From Haloplasmataceae bacterium (GTDB taxonomy: Bacteria; Bacillota_I; Bacilli_A; Haloplasmatales; Haloplasmataceae): a DNA stretch of 51,690 bases. Under the pieces are notes generated by a model. It ran no database searches. It saw only the letters and a list, made by a program, of their open reading frames with translations, and had not been told where the DNA came from. Below are positions 25,219 to 34,988 of this stretch, one piece after another. Within the stretch, counting starts at the first letter, position 1. Each line of letters starts with the position of its first letter. The stretch lies in assembly GCA_029240795.1 (NCBI GenBank), contig JARDZP010000013.1, forward strand, positions 1-51,690, given 5' to 3'. The position numbers and the translations under genes are program-made.

Positions 25219-26511
25219 TTATAATCCAAGTTGTTCAAAAACCTCATCAATTGATTTTAAGTGATATGTATAGTCAAAACAGTCTTCAATTTCATCGATG
25301 GTTAGTAAATCATTTATTTTAGGATCATCTTTTAACAATTGTTTAAATGATACTTCATTGTTAAATGCATACATTGCTTTAGACTGAACATAATCATATG
25401 CATCTTCACGTGATAAACCTTTATCAACTAGTTTAAGTAATACCCTTTGCGAAAAGATAACACCGTGAGTAATATCAATATTTTTTAGCATTTTATCCTC
25501 ATAAACAATCATATTATCGATAATTTTTGTAAATCGATCTAGCATATAGTCTAACAATATAGTAGCATCCGGCATGATAATTCTTTCGACTGAAGAGTGA
25601 GATATGTCTCTTTCATGCCATAATGGGACATTTTCATAACTAGATAACATATAACCACGTAATACTCTAGCACAACCAGAAATATTCTCAGACCCAATTG
25701 GATTACGTTTATGAGGCATAGCTGAAGAGCCTTTCTGTTTCTTATCAAAGTATTCTTCAACTTCTCTTAGTTCTGTTCTTTGTAAGTGTCTTAATTCTAC
25801 AGCCATTTTCTCTAAAGAAGTCCCTATTAAGGCTAAAACAGACATGTAATGTGCATGACGATCTCTTTGTAATGTTTGTGTAGATATTTTTGCTGCAGTT
25901 ATACCTAAATTTTCACAGATATAATGTTCTACAAAAAGTGGGATATTAGCGTGTGTTCCAACGGCTCCTGATATTTTACCAGATTCAATTTCTTTTGATG
26001 CACTCATAAATCGATCAAAATTACGATTCATTTCTTCATACCATAGAGCTAACTTCATACCAAAAGTCGTAATTTCAGCATGAATTCCATGAGTTCTTCC
26101 CATTTGAACTGTATGTTTAAAAAGTTTCGCTTTGGTTGCTAATACATGTATGAGCTTTTCTATATCTTTTTTTAAAATTTCATTTACTTGTTTATATATA
26201 TACCCATAAGCAGTATCAACAACATCTGTTGATGTTAATCCATAGTGAACCCATTTCTTTTCTTCACCTAAACTTTCGCTTACAGCTCTTGTAAATGCTA
26301 TTACATCATGCTTTGTTTCTCTTTCAATTTCATATATTCTTTCAACATTAAAACGAGCGTTTTTATTGATTTTTTGTACGTCTTCCTCAGGTATATGCCC
26401 TAATTTTGACCATGCTTCACATGAAAGTATTTCAACTTTTAACCATGCATCGTATTTATTTTCTTCACTCCATATATTTTGCATTTCTTTTCTACTATAT
26501 CTATTTAACAC
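25219..26511 (-). CDS. purB: Adenylosuccinate lyase
   Basis: Acts twice in purine synthesis, releasing fumarate from SAICAR and from adenylosuccinate. The 430-residue protein has the superfamily signature [11 protein letters not shown] and the TSTDVVDTA and [10 protein letters not shown] segments. The N-terminus [20 protein letters not shown] aligns with the usual MIERYSR start when GTG at 26511 is used, which has GGAGG five bases upstream. It precedes folD in the reverse direction of transcription (folD first, then purB, 31 bases apart). Fumarate it releases can join the fumarase pool. Confidence 0.95.
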   Translation of the reverse strand: MLNRYSRKEMQNIWSEENKYDAWLKVEILSCEAWSKLGHIPEEDVQKINKNARFNVERIYEIERETKHDVIAFTRAVSESLGEEKKWVHYGLTSTDVVDTAYGYIYKQVNEILKKDIEKLIHVLATKAKLFKHTVQMGRTHGIHAEITTFGMKLALWYEEMNRNFDRFMSASKEIESGKISGAVGTHANIPLFVEHYICENLGITAAKISTQTLQRDRHAHYMSVLALIGTSLEKMAVELRHLQRTELREVEEYFDKKQKGSSAMPHKRNPIGSENISGCARVLRGYMLSSYENVPLWHERDISHSSVERIIMPDATILLDYMLDRFTKIIDNMIVYEDKMLKNIDITHGVIFSQRVLLKLVDKGLSREDAYDYVQSKAMYAFNNEVSFKQLLKDDPKINDLLTIDEIEDCFDYTYHLKSIDEVFEQLGL

Positions 26512-26542
26512 GTTGTCCTCCAAAATTAAAAAGTATTATAAA

Positions 26543-27406
26543 TTATTTAGCTTTATTATATTGTGTCACACATGCTTTAAAAGTATTTTCTAATAAAATA
26601 GTAATTGTCATTGGACCTACTCCACCAGGAACGGGTGTTATGAAACCAGCGACATCAACAGCCTTTTCATAATCGACATCTCCATAAAATTTACCATTAT
26701 CAAGTCTAGTTGTACCTACATCAATAACCACAGAACCTGGTTTTATCATATCGACAGTTACAAATTTTGGTTTCCCAATCGCAACAACCAATATATCTGC
26801 ATTTCTAGAAAATGCTTTTATATCTTTCGTCTTAGAGTGACAGACAGTTACGGTTGCATTTTCTCTTAATAATAATTGTGATACAGGTTTTCCAACGATA
26901 TTACTTCTTCCAATCACTACTGCATGACTACCACTAATATTTACTTTAGTTTCTTTTATTAATCTAATAATTCCTTCAGCAGTACATGGAAGTAGAGAAT
27001 CTTCATTTAAACTAAGTTTTCCTACATTAATAGGACTAAAACCATCAACATCTTTATCTACATTAATTGTATTTATTATATCCAGTTCATTAATATGTTT
27101 AGGTAGTGGTAGTTGAACTAAGATTCCATGGACTGTTTTATCACTATTTAATTGTCTTACTAATAAAATTAATTCTTCTTGGGTTGTTTCCTCAGATAAC
27201 TGTATAAGACTAGATTTAATATTTACTTGTTCACAGCCTTTTTGTTTACCTGAAACATAAGATAATGAAGAAGGATTATTACCAACTAATACAACAACCA
27301 AATGGGGTTGAATTTGGGTTTTAAGAATAAACTTATTTACTTTTTCTTTTAGCTCTAATCTTAATTTATTTGCTAATTCTTTCCCACTAATTATTTTTGC
27401 ACTCAT
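26543..27406 (-). CDS. folD: Bifunctional methylene-THF dehydrogenase/cyclohydrolase
   Basis: Interconverts 5,10-methylene-, methenyl- and 10-formyl-tetrahydrofolate. The 287-residue protein shows the catalytic YVSGKQKGCE with its Lys, the VQLPLPKH segment, DVDGFSPINVG and the nucleotide fold VVIGRSNIVGKPVSQLL, then TPVPGGVGPMT near the C-terminus. ATG 27406 has AGGAG eight bases upstream; the GTG three codons earlier overlaps that site. With fhs two genes upstream it completes the formate-to-C1 route, and purB follows downstream. Confidence 0.96.
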   Translation of the reverse strand: MSAKIISGKELANKLRLELKEKVNKFILKTQIQPHLVVVLVGNNPSSLSYVSGKQKGCEQVNIKSSLIQLSEETTQEELILLVRQLNSDKTVHGILVQLPLPKHINELDIINTINVDKDVDGFSPINVGKLSLNEDSLLPCTAEGIIRLIKETKVNISGSHAVVIGRSNIVGKPVSQLLLRENATVTVCHSKTKDIKAFSRNADILVVAIGKPKFVTVDMIKPGSVVIDVGTTRLDNGKFYGDVDYEKAVDVAGFITPVPGGVGPMTITILLENTFKACVTQYNKAK

Positions 27407-27478
27407 AGAGATCACTCCTATCCATTTATTTATTTATAGTTTAACATAAATGTATTTTATATACAATTTATAGTGAAA

Positions 27479-27523
27479 AAAGACATATCACTTTTTATAT
27501 TATCTTGTTAGTGTTATGTCTTT
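27479..27523. terminator. Terminator between folD leader and aminotransferase
   Basis: AAGACATATCACT (27480 on) pairs with AGTGTTATGTCTT (27509-27522) with one mismatch and a long AT loop; T-runs on both sides. It ends the aminotransferase transcript on the minus strand, so folD-purB probably have their own promoter. Confidence 0.65.
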
Positions 27524-27529
27524 GTTTTT

Positions 27530-28618
27530 TTATTTTTTATTCATATCTAGATATTCTTTGATTTTATTAATTAAATCATCAATATCGTCTTTATTAAAAT
27601 CACTTATTATTCCAATTCTAAGCATAGTATTGTGATACTTTCCTTGTCCTAAAGACACACTCAAATTATGTCGAGAATCTAAATAATTAACTAGTTCATT
27701 TAAATCCTCATTGTTTGGAGATAACACAGGTACTAAAGCATTTCCTTTAATTTGTTCATCTGTAATAAAGAGTTTAAAACCTAATTGTTGAATTTTAGCT
27801 TCTAGGTATTTTCTTAACTCTAATTTTCCTTTAGCTATTTCATCAATTCCTTTTTCAAGTACCAAATCTAACGCAAAATCTAGAGCTAAAACTAATGAGA
27901 TTGCTGGTGTAAAAGGGTTTTGACCTTTCGCTAAATAGTCTATATATTTTTTATAATCCCAGTAGTACTTAGGCAAATTAGAAGATTTCATCATACTTTT
28001 TGCCTTTTCTGATAAAGCTACAAAAGCAAGACCAGGAGGCATTAGAAAACCTTTTTGACTTGAAGCTAAAGCACAATCAATATGCCAGTCATCGAATTTG
28101 AAATCATGTATTACTAATCCACTTATAGAATCTACTATTAATAAAGCATTAGTCGTATTGATAAACTCACCTAGTTCCTTAAGTGAATTTAAAACTCCAG
28201 TTGAAGTTTCATGGTGAGTAACAAATACACCTTTAATCTTAGAATTTCTTTCAAATATGCTTTTCACATCATCTAAATTAAAAGATTTTCCCCACTCATA
28301 ATCTAAATGATGAACCTTTAAATTAAATACATTACATAATTCAATGAATCTCTCACCAAAAAAGCCTATATTAATAATTAAAACTTCATCACCTGTGGAA
28401 AATAGATTTACAATAGAAGATTCCATCGCTCCAGTGCCTGAAGATGTTAAAATGATAATATCATTATTTGTTTTAAAGACCTGCTTTAATTTAATGTTTA
28501 CCTTATCAAGTATGTGATGAAAATCGATCATACGATGATGAATAATATCTTTTGATAATTGGATTCTAACTATTTCAGGTACATTTGCAGGTCCTGGTGT
28601 AAAAAGTTTTTTTGACAT
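27530..28618 (-). CDS. Class V aminotransferase (serine-pyruvate/alanine-glyoxylate type)
   Basis: PLP-dependent enzyme of 362 residues. N-terminal FTPGPANVP and HHRMIDFH are typical of the AGXT/SgaA/phosphoserine-like group; TSSGTGAMES binds the PLP phosphate, VDSISG holds the ring Asp, and SSQKGFLMPPG carries the Schiff-base Lys. Possible reactions are serine or alanine with pyruvate, glyoxylate or a phosphonate; the sequence alone does not settle it. Between fhs and folD, a link to serine/glycine and C1 metabolism is a reasonable inference. AAGGAG precedes ATG at 28618. Confidence 0.85.
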   Translation of the reverse strand: MSKKLFTPGPANVPEIVRIQLSKDIIHHRMIDFHHILDKVNIKLKQVFKTNNDIIILTSSGTGAMESSIVNLFSTGDEVLIINIGFFGERFIELCNVFNLKVHHLDYEWGKSFNLDDVKSIFERNSKIKGVFVTHHETSTGVLNSLKELGEFINTTNALLIVDSISGLVIHDFKFDDWHIDCALASSQKGFLMPPGLAFVALSEKAKSMMKSSNLPKYYWDYKKYIDYLAKGQNPFTPAISLVLALDFALDLVLEKGIDEIAKGKLELRKYLEAKIQQLGFKLFITDEQIKGNALVPVLSPNNEDLNELVNYLDSRHNLSVSLGQGKYHNTMLRIGIISDFNKDDIDDLINKIKEYLDMNKK

Positions 28619-28682
28619 ATTAAACGCTCCTTATTAGTAAAATCTATACTTATATTATGCAACTAAGTAATTAGAGTGCTTT

Positions 28683-30359
28683 CTAAAATAATCCATATAT
28701 ATTAAAATCACTGTCTACATCCATATTTAAAGCTGCAGGTTCCTTTGGTAAGCCAGGCATGGTAAGCATATTTCCTGTTAAAGCAACTATAAAGCCTGCA
28801 CCAATTGAAACTCTAAACTCACGAACGGTTATTTTAAATCCTCTTGGTCTTCCATATCTTGTTGGATCATCAGTCAATGAATTTTGAGTTTTAGCCATAC
28901 AAACAGGTAATTTGTCCCAACCATATTTTTTAAATTCTTCTATTTGTTTTTTAGCAGCTTGCATAAACTCAACACCGTCAGCGCCGTATACTACTTTAAC
29001 AATTTTTTCAATCTTGTTTTCAATTGTATCGTTAACATCATATAAGAAATCAAATTTACTTTCTTTTGTATTTTCAATTAATTCAACTAATCTATTAGCT
29101 AATTTAATACCACCTTTTCCACCATGCTCCCAAACTTCACATAGTTCTATTGGATGGTTTCTTTCATTTCCCCATTTAAGTAATGCTTCTAATTCTGCAT
29201 CAGTGTCAGAAACAAATCGATTAATTGAAACAACATATGGTAAATTAAAACTTTGTACTGTTTCTATGTGTTTTTGCAGATTTTCAGTACCTTTAAGTAA
29301 TGCTTCAACATTTTCCGTTTTTAATTGATCTTTACTAACTCCGCCGTGCATTTTTAAAGCTCTAATAGTTGCTACAATTACTACAGCACTCGGTTTAATA
29401 TTTCCAATTCGACTTTTTATATCAAAGAATTTTTCTGCACCTAAATCAGCTCCAAAACCTGCTTCAGTTATAACATAATCGCCTAATTTTTGAGCTAACT
29501 TTGTAGCAATTATAGAATTACATCCATGTGCGATATTGGCAAACGGACCACCATGCACTAATACTGGAGTATTTTCTAATGTTTGAACTAAATTTGGTTT
29601 GATTGCATCTTTAAGTAACATAGTTAGTGCTCCCTCGACTTTTAAATCACTAACAGTTACTGGTTTATTGTCAAAATTATAAGCAATTACTATTTTAGCT
29701 ATTCTTTGTTTTAAATCCATTATATCTATAGACAAACAGAATATTGCCATAATTTCTGATGCAACAGTGATATTAAATCCATCTTCACGCATTATGCCAT
29801 TTACTCTATCACCACATCCGATAATAACCTCGCGAAGTGCCCGGTCATTAATATCAACACATCTTTTGAAAACAATTCTTTTAGGATCTATATTCAGTGT
29901 ATTCCCTTGATAAATATGATTATCAATTAATGCTGCTAGAGTATTATTTGCAGTGGTAATTGCATGTAAATCACCAGTAAAATGTAAATTTAAGTCTTCC
30001 ATAGGAACTACTTGAGCATACCCACCACCTGCAGCTCCCCCTTTAATACCCATTACTGGTCCTAGTGACGGCTCTCTTAATGCAACAACTGCTTTCTTAT
30101 TGATATGTCTAAATGCTTCCCCTAGTCCTACTGTGGTTGTAGATTTTCCTTCGCCGGCTGGAGTTGGATTGATAGCTGTCACTAAAATGACCTTTCCATC
30201 TTCCTTTTCTTTTAACCTTTCAAACAACTTTAGTGAAAGTTTAGCCTTATACTTACCATACAGTTCATAATCATCCTCTGATATCCCAAGACTATTAGCT
30301 AATTCACTAATTGGTAACATCTTTGCCTCTTTAGCAATTTCTAAATCTGACTTAATCAT
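28683..30359 (-). CDS. fhs: Formate-tetrahydrofolate ligase
   Basis: ATP-dependent capture of formate as 10-formyl-THF. The 558-residue protein has the P-loop [15 protein letters not shown] near 67-81, the [27 protein letters not shown] segment, [10 protein letters not shown], and the late [17 protein letters not shown]. Length and motifs are standard. GAGGAGG precedes ATG. It lies directly downstream of pflA, so the formate made by pyruvate formate-lyase can be used for purine synthesis through FolD. Conserved distances suggest one metabolic cluster, although an 80-base gap separates it from pflA. Confidence 0.96.
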   Translation of the reverse strand: MIKSDLEIAKEAKMLPISELANSLGISEDDYELYGKYKAKLSLKLFERLKEKEDGKVILVTAINPTPAGEGKSTTTVGLGEAFRHINKKAVVALREPSLGPVMGIKGGAAGGGYAQVVPMEDLNLHFTGDLHAITTANNTLAALIDNHIYQGNTLNIDPKRIVFKRCVDINDRALREVIIGCGDRVNGIMREDGFNITVASEIMAIFCLSIDIMDLKQRIAKIVIAYNFDNKPVTVSDLKVEGALTMLLKDAIKPNLVQTLENTPVLVHGGPFANIAHGCNSIIATKLAQKLGDYVITEAGFGADLGAEKFFDIKSRIGNIKPSAVVIVATIRALKMHGGVSKDQLKTENVEALLKGTENLQKHIETVQSFNLPYVVSINRFVSDTDAELEALLKWGNERNHPIELCEVWEHGGKGGIKLANRLVELIENTKESKFDFLYDVNDTIENKIEKIVKVVYGADGVEFMQAAKKQIEEFKKYGWDKLPVCMAKTQNSLTDDPTRYGRPRGFKITVREFRVSIGAGFIVALTGNMLTMPGLPKEPAALNMDVDSDFNIYGLF

Positions 30360-30441
30360 AAATATACCTCCTCTATTTTAAAAAGGACACTAATGAAATA
30401 TTTCATTAATGTCTAATTTATATCGAAATACTAATTACATT

Positions 30442-31164
30442 TTAAATCGTAAGTATGTTTTTTGCAAGTTGTATTTGTTCTTTTGTCGGAGGTTTGACAT
30501 CTTTTAACGAATATTCTATGCCTAATTTGTCATATTTATAGGTTCCCATGGTGTGATATGGAATAACTTCCACTTTTTCGACGTTTTTTAGTGTATTTAA
30601 AAATTGCTTTAATTTTAATAAGTCATATTCATCGGTTGTTATACCAGGAACTAAAACGTGTCTTATCCAGACTGGAATTTGTTTATCACTTAAATATTTA
30701 GCAAAACTCAAAACACTTTTATTAGGTAATCCCGTTAATCTTTTATGTTTTTCATTATCTATATGCTTAATATCTAGTAATACTAAATCTGTATATTTCA
30801 TTAATTCTTCAATTTTATCGTTAATTCCTTCATCATTATAAATAATCCCAGTTGTATCTATACATGTGTGGATATCATATTTTTTTAATTCTTTAAAAAA
30901 TTCAATTAAAAAATCTATTTGCATTAATGGCTCTCCACCACTAACAGTTACTCCTCCACCTTTTTTTATGAATAAGAAATACTTTTTGACATCACTTACA
31001 ATTTCATCTACTGACCTTAAATCATTACTATCAAAAGTCCATGTATCTGGATTATGACAGTATTTACACCTTAAAGGGCAGCCACGCAAAAATAAAACAT
31101 AACGAATTCCTGGTCCATCAACTGTACCAAATGTTTCAACTGAATGAACTTTTGCTTTTATCAT
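30442..31164 (-). CDS. pflA: Pyruvate formate-lyase-activating enzyme
   Basis: Radical SAM enzyme of 240 residues that abstracts hydrogen from the PFL glycine. The cluster motif is Cys29-x3-Cys33-x2-Cys36 (CPLRCKYC); GGGVTVSGGEPLMQ binds SAM. No extra ferredoxin domain is present, so it is PflA-type rather than a glycerol-dehydratase-type activase. AAGGAATG lies before the start. It sits 50 bases downstream of the separate glycyl-radical subunit gene, with a stem-loop between. Here its substrate glycine is on a free 80-residue protein, which may alter how the activase meets its target. Confidence 0.95.
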   Translation of the reverse strand: MIKAKVHSVETFGTVDGPGIRYVLFLRGCPLRCKYCHNPDTWTFDSNDLRSVDEIVSDVKKYFLFIKKGGGVTVSGGEPLMQIDFLIEFFKELKKYDIHTCIDTTGIIYNDEGINDKIEELMKYTDLVLLDIKHIDNEKHKRLTGLPNKSVLSFAKYLSDKQIPVWIRHVLVPGITTDEYDLLKLKQFLNTLKNVEKVEVIPYHTMGTYKYDKLGIEYSLKDVKPPTKEQIQLAKNILTI

Positions 31165-31183
31165 ACTATCATTCCTTATAATT

Positions 31184-31208
31184 AAAGAGGTTGTAGAACA
31201 ACCTCTTT
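31184..31208 (-). terminator. Stem-loop between the glycyl-radical subunit gene and pflA
   Basis: AAAGAGGTTGT/ACAACCTCTTT, 11 perfect bp with a three-base loop, but without a T-run on the minus strand. It may act as an attenuating or RNA-stabilising hairpin, giving high pfl and lower pflA expression. Confidence 0.6.
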
Positions 31209-31213
31209 ATATT

Positions 31214-31456
31214 TTACACAACTTCAAAAATTGTTCTATTAATAACGTCTAATTGTTGTTCTTTAGTTAGTTTTACAAAGTTAACTGCATATCCAGAAAC
31301 ACGGATTGTTAATTGTGGATATTTTTCTGGATGATTCATTGCATCTACTAATAAATCTCGTTTAAATACATTAACATTAATGTGATGACCACCTTGAGCC
31401 ATATATCCATCAATTAAAGTTACTAAATTATCAACTCTATTACTTTGTTTAGACAT
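31214..31456 (-). CDS. Separate glycyl-radical subunit of pyruvate formate-lyase
   Basis: Eighty residues equal to the C-terminal domain of pyruvate formate-lyase: [37 protein letters not shown] with the radical Gly55, and [12 protein letters not shown]. It has its own ATG (31456), a GGAAGG ribosome-binding site seven to eight bases upstream and an in-frame TGA two codons before the ATG, and begins 14 bases after the stop of the body gene in another frame. It resembles the GrcA/YfiD spare part, but here the preceding gene lacks this domain, so it must supply the radical glycine rather than repair it. Body plus this protein add to about 747 residues, normal PFL size. Confidence 0.93.
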   Translation of the reverse strand: MSKQSNRVDNLVTLIDGYMAQGGHHINVNVFKRDLLVDAMNHPEKYPQLTIRVSGYAVNFVKLTKEQQLDVINRTIFEVV

Positions 31457-31470
31457 CAACTTTCACCTTC

Positions 31471-33474
31471 CTATTCCTCTTTACCTAATGCTTCGGGTAC
31501 GATCGAGAATGTATATGAAATACCATCTTGAGCATGTTCATAGGGTAACTTAGCTACTGAAGATAATGCTGCTAATGCACCATTTTTATCTCTTCCATGC
31601 ATAGGGTTTGCACCAGGAGCTAAAGGTTCTCCAGCTTTACGACCACATGGAGTTGTACCAGTTTTTTTACCATATACAACATTTGATGTAATTGTTAAAA
31701 TTGACATTGTAGGTACAGAATCACGGTAGGTTTTGTGATTACGTATTTTAGTCATAAAGTTTTCAACAATTTGTTGCGCAATTTGATCTACTCTATCATC
31801 ATTGTTACCAAAGCATGGATATTCGCCTTCAACTTCAAAATCAACCGCTATGTTAGTTTGTGGATCACGAATTACTTTTACTTTACTATACTTAATTGCA
31901 CTTAATGAATCAGCCACTACTGATAATCCTGCTATACCTGTTGCAAAATAACGTTTTACGTGTTTATCATGAAGTGCCATTTGACTTCTTTCATAACTAT
32001 ATTTATCATGCATATAGTGAATGACATTTAATGTATTAACATACAATTCAGCTAACCAGTTAGTTACTTGTTCAAATTTTTCTATCACTTCATCATAATC
32101 TAAATATTCTGATTTAATGGGTTCAAATTTTGGTGCAACTTGAATTTTTAACTTTTCATCAACACCACCATTAATAGCATACAATAATGCTTTTGCTAAG
32201 TTTGAACGAGCACCAAAGAATTGCATTTCTTTACCGATACGCATTGCAGATACACAACATGCTATTCCATAATCATCACCATGTAATTGACGCATAATAT
32301 CATCATTTTCATATTGAATAGCACTTGTATCTATTGATGCTTTAGCACAGAATTTTTTAAAGTTTTCTGGTAAACTATTTGACCATAAAACTGTTAAATT
32401 TGGTTCTGGAGCTGGTCCTAAATTATATAATGTATTTAAAATTCTATATGAATTTTTTGTAACAAGTGGTCTTCCATCAGTACTCATCCCACCAATTGAC
32501 TCAGTAATCCATATAGGGTCTCCTGTAAATAATTCATTATATGATTGTGTTCTAGCAAAACGAACCATTCTTAATTTAATTACTAAATCATCAATAAGCT
32601 CTTGAGCTTGTTCTTCATTTAATATTCCATTTTGAATATCTCTTTCAATGTAAATATCCAAAAATGAAGATATACGACCAATACTCATTGCAGCTCCATT
32701 TTGTTCTTTAATCGCAGCTAAATATCCAAAATAAGTCCATTGAACTGCTTCTTTTGCGGTAGTTGCAGGTTCTGAGATATCACAACCATATGAAGCTGCC
32801 ATTTCTTTTATTTCTTGTAGTGCTCTAATTTGCTCAGATAATTCTTCTCTTAATCTTGTAATGTCTTCAGTCATAGTAAACTTACCACAATTTAATTGTG
32901 TTTTTTTATCAGCAATTAAAAAGTCTATACCATATAGAGCAATACGACGATAATCGCCAATAATTCTTCCACGCCCGTATGCATCAGGTAATCCAGTAAT
33001 TATTGCTGCTTTACGAGCTAATTTCATTTCATCAGTATATGCATCAAAAACACCTTGATTATGTGTTTTACGATATTTTGTAAATATTTCTGCAACTTGA
33101 GGATCGATTTGATATCCATATTCCTCAAGAGAGGATTCAGCCATTCTAATACCACCATATGGTTGTAATGCTCTTTTTAATGGTTTTTCAGTTTGCATAC
33201 CAACAATAATCTCTTTATCTTTATCTATATAACCTGGTCCATGAGCAATTATAGTAGAAACTACTTTTGTTTCCATATCAAGAGTCCCACCTTTTTTGCG
33301 TTCCTCTTCTAATAGATTAAATACCTTAGACCACATATTTTTTGTTCTTTCAGTGGGACCTGTTAAAAATGAATCATCATCATAATAAGGAGTGTAGTTA
33401 TGTTGAATAAAATCGCGTACATAAACAGTACCTTTCCATTGGTTTCCTTTGAAGTTTTCCCAACCTTTGTACAT
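31471..33474 (-). CDS. pflB: Pyruvate formate-lyase body lacking the glycyl-radical domain
   Basis: Catalytic barrel of pyruvate formate-lyase (pyruvate + CoA to acetyl-CoA + formate), 667 residues. The adjacent catalytic cysteines are Cys406-Cys407 in [34 protein letters not shown] and [10 protein letters not shown] are PFL-specific. The protein stops at EALGKEE, which in the usual 750-760 residue enzyme is followed directly by the domain with the radical Gly. That domain is encoded by the next gene. A TAG stop in this frame is followed by a further TGA five codons later. Start ATG 33474 has AAAGG at the right distance. Activity should need both proteins plus PflA, under anaerobic conditions. 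Confidence 0.95.
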   Translation of the reverse strand: MYKGWENFKGNQWKGTVYVRDFIQHNYTPYYDDDSFLTGPTERTKNMWSKVFNLLEEERKKGGTLDMETKVVSTIIAHGPGYIDKDKEIIVGMQTEKPLKRALQPYGGIRMAESSLEEYGYQIDPQVAEIFTKYRKTHNQGVFDAYTDEMKLARKAAIITGLPDAYGRGRIIGDYRRIALYGIDFLIADKKTQLNCGKFTMTEDITRLREELSEQIRALQEIKEMAASYGCDISEPATTAKEAVQWTYFGYLAAIKEQNGAAMSIGRISSFLDIYIERDIQNGILNEEQAQELIDDLVIKLRMVRFARTQSYNELFTGDPIWITESIGGMSTDGRPLVTKNSYRILNTLYNLGPAPEPNLTVLWSNSLPENFKKFCAKASIDTSAIQYENDDIMRQLHGDDYGIACCVSAMRIGKEMQFFGARSNLAKALLYAINGGVDEKLKIQVAPKFEPIKSEYLDYDEVIEKFEQVTNWLAELYVNTLNVIHYMHDKYSYERSQMALHDKHVKRYFATGIAGLSVVADSLSAIKYSKVKVIRDPQTNIAVDFEVEGEYPCFGNNDDRVDQIAQQIVENFMTKIRNHKTYRDSVPTMSILTITSNVVYGKKTGTTPCGRKAGEPLAPGANPMHGRDKNGALAALSSVAKLPYEHAQDGISYTFSIVPEALGKEE

Positions 33475-33511
33475 CTGCATCACCTTTCTTCTGTCTTAAT
33501 TTAACATGTTT

Positions 33512-33567
33512 ATTTTACAATATTTTTAAAAATATGTGAAACGTTATTATAATAATAACGTTTTCAA
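33512..33567 (-). promoter_or_regulatory. pfl promoter with palindromic operator-like site
   Basis: TTCACA (33535-33540), 17-base spacer, TAAAAT (33512-33517) on the minus strand. A palindrome with 12-bp arms AAACGTTATTAT and a one-base centre spans 33539-33563 and touches the -35 box. Within it, TTGAAAACGTTATTA (33553-33567) fits the CcpA cre consensus at 14 of 15 positions. It is a likely binding site; the regulator is unknown. Confidence 0.6.
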
Positions 33568-33597
33568 GGATTTTAATTATATGTAATGATTATACGA

Positions 33598-33830
33598 TTA
33601 ACTCAATATAGGTAATTGGCCCAGTTTGTGTGCAGCAGACAATAACCGACTAAACCAAGAGCTGGTTAACTTTTTTCTATAAAACCTATAACAAAATTCG
33701 TTTAAATATGATTGCAAATACTTTTTAACTAATCCATGGAATGTACCAGTAATAAAAGCTTTAGCAACCGATGTAGTCCTTTAACATTTTCACTTACTTC
33801 CATTTTAACATTAATATATTTCGGTGATTA
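33598..33830 (-). pseudogene. IS1595 (ISXO2-like) transposase remnant
   Basis: In the 540-base gap before the ECF gene the minus strand reads KAFITGTFHGLVKKYLQSYL then NEFCYRFYRKK and SWFSRLLSAAHKLGQLPILS-stop (33600 to about 33780), the usual C-terminus of ISXO2-like transposases (AKxFINGTYHG..KKHLQRYLDEFCYRFNRR). Upstream the frame shifts (VSENVKGLHR) and then is lost. Only the 3' part remains and no ends were found. Confidence 0.75.
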
Positions 33831-33889
33831 GATAAATGATCTTGGCAAGCCCATATAGTTGAATATTTTTATGAAATTGAAATAAACTC

Positions 33890-33910
33890 ATAGTTTCATA
33901 ATGAAACTAT
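33890..33910. repeat. 21-base perfect palindrome
   Basis: ATAGTTTCAT (33890-33899), A, ATGAAACTAT (33901-33910). No T-run follows. It could be an operator or the end of the decayed element beside it. Confidence 0.6.
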
Positions 33911-33974
33911 AATTACCTCCGATCAAACGTTCTCTTATTCATATTTTTTTTAAAAAAAACCGGTAAATTATACC

Positions 33975-34004
33975 TTTACATATTTATGAAACATAAAGTA
34001 TAAT
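33975..34004 (+). promoter_or_regulatory. Promoter of the ECF S-component operon
   Basis: TTTACA (33975-33980), 18-base spacer, TATAAT (33999-34004). The leader is only about 17 bases, so there is no room for a riboswitch downstream of it. Confidence 0.65.
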
Positions 34005-34027
34005 TAAAATAATTAGGAGGATACAAT

Positions 34028-34579
34028 TTGAATACAAAAAATATTGTTTATTCAGGATTAATTATTGCTTTTGGTGTGTGTTTACCCTTATTTTTTCACA
34101 TTTTTATTCCTTCGCTAGGATTAGGACCTAAATTATTACCTATTCATTATTCAGCATATTTTGCTGCTGGTTTTTTTGGCCCAATTATTGGTGCTATAGT
34201 TGGTTTTTTTACACCAATAATCAGTTTCTTTATAACGGGTATGCCACTACAATTAACTTTTATCTATATCGCTTTTGAAACAATGACTTATGGTATTACT
34301 TTTGGACTTTTTTATTATAAAAAGAATTTTAATATTTATTTATCATTAGTCTTAGCAATGATCTTAGGTAAATTAGTAAATTTTGCTGGTTTATTTTTAT
34401 TGGGTAACCTATTATTTAATAAAATGGCACCTGCATTTCAAGTTACTAATATAATTGGATCACTTACAGTTGGACTCTTAGGCAATGTTTTACAACTTTT
34501 AATTATTCCCGTAGTAGTTAAAAGAGTTAACATTGTATTTAACTTTAAAAAGATAGAGGATAAAGATGAATTATTTTGA
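34028..34579 (+). CDS. ECF transporter S component (substrate-binding membrane subunit)
   Basis: A 183-residue membrane protein with about six helices and short loops, the size and shape of S components of energy-coupling factor vitamin transporters. HYSAYFAAGFFGPIIGAIVGFFTPIISFFITGMP resembles the ThiW/PnuX-like S-component pattern. It has a TTG start after AGGAGG and ends in TGA inside the next gene (14-base overlap). No ATPase or T-component gene lies in the window, so it would share a common ECF module. Its substrate is unknown; the tightly coupled DUF1893 gene suggests a nucleoside-like or vitamin compound, but that is inference only. Confidence 0.75.
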   Translation: MNTKNIVYSGLIIAFGVCLPLFFHIFIPSLGLGPKLLPIHYSAYFAAGFFGPIIGAIVGFFTPIISFFITGMPLQLTFIYIAFETMTYGITFGLFYYKKNFNIYLSLVLAMILGKLVNFAGLFLLGNLLFNKMAPAFQVTNIIGSLTVGLLGNVLQLLIIPVVVKRVNIVFNFKKIEDKDELF

Positions 34580-34988
34580 CTATTTAAACCCAGATAAAAC
34601 TTGTGTTTTATCATTAAATGGAGAAATTATCTATGAATCATACGAAAATGGCGTAAAACCATTTGTAAAGTACATTTACTACCATGGTAAACCAGATGAA
34701 AATGCGATTTTAATCGATAAAATTATTGGTGTAGCAATTGCGAATTTGGCTATTTATTGTAATTTAAAGACTGTATATGCTAAATTAATTTCGAAACCTG
34801 CATTAGAATTATTAAAAGAACATAAGATCGATGTTCATTATGAAGATTTAGTAGATCATATTTTAAGAAAAGATCGTAGTGATATCTGTCCACTTGAAAA
34901 AAAAGTTTTATCTGCAAACTCACCTGATGAAGCTTATGTTTTTCTAAAAGAGATTGTGATAAATAATAATCCAATACACATAAAATAA
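34566..34988 (+). CDS. DUF1893-family protein (cytidine-deaminase-like fold)
   Basis: A 140-residue soluble protein. It matches the DUF1893 (TM1506-like) layout: CVLSLNGEIIYESYENGVKPFVKYI, then LIDKIIGVAIANLAIYCNLKTVYAKLISKPALELLKEHKI and ICPLEKKVL with a conserved Cys near the C-terminus. Structures in this family have a deaminase-like fold but lack the HxE/PCxxC zinc ligands, and none are seen here, so it probably binds rather than deaminates. It overlaps the ECF S-component gene by 14 bases and is surely co-translated with it. A handling or sensing role for the imported compound is inferred. Confidence 0.75.
   Translation: MNYFDYLNPDKTCVLSLNGEIIYESYENGVKPFVKYIYYHGKPDENAILIDKIIGVAIANLAIYCNLKTVYAKLISKPALELLKEHKIDVHYEDLVDHILRKDRSDICPLEKKVLSANSPDEAYVFLKEIVINNNPIHIK

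Noticed and set aside
31214-31474. Pyruvate formate-lyase split as a simple sequencing frameshift
   Set aside because: Both frames have stops at the junction and the second gene has its own ribosome-binding site and ATG, so a single indel does not rejoin them.
33890-34010. Riboswitch before the ECF S-component gene
   Set aside because: The likely promoter leaves a leader of about 17 bases, and the palindrome upstream matches no riboswitch core.
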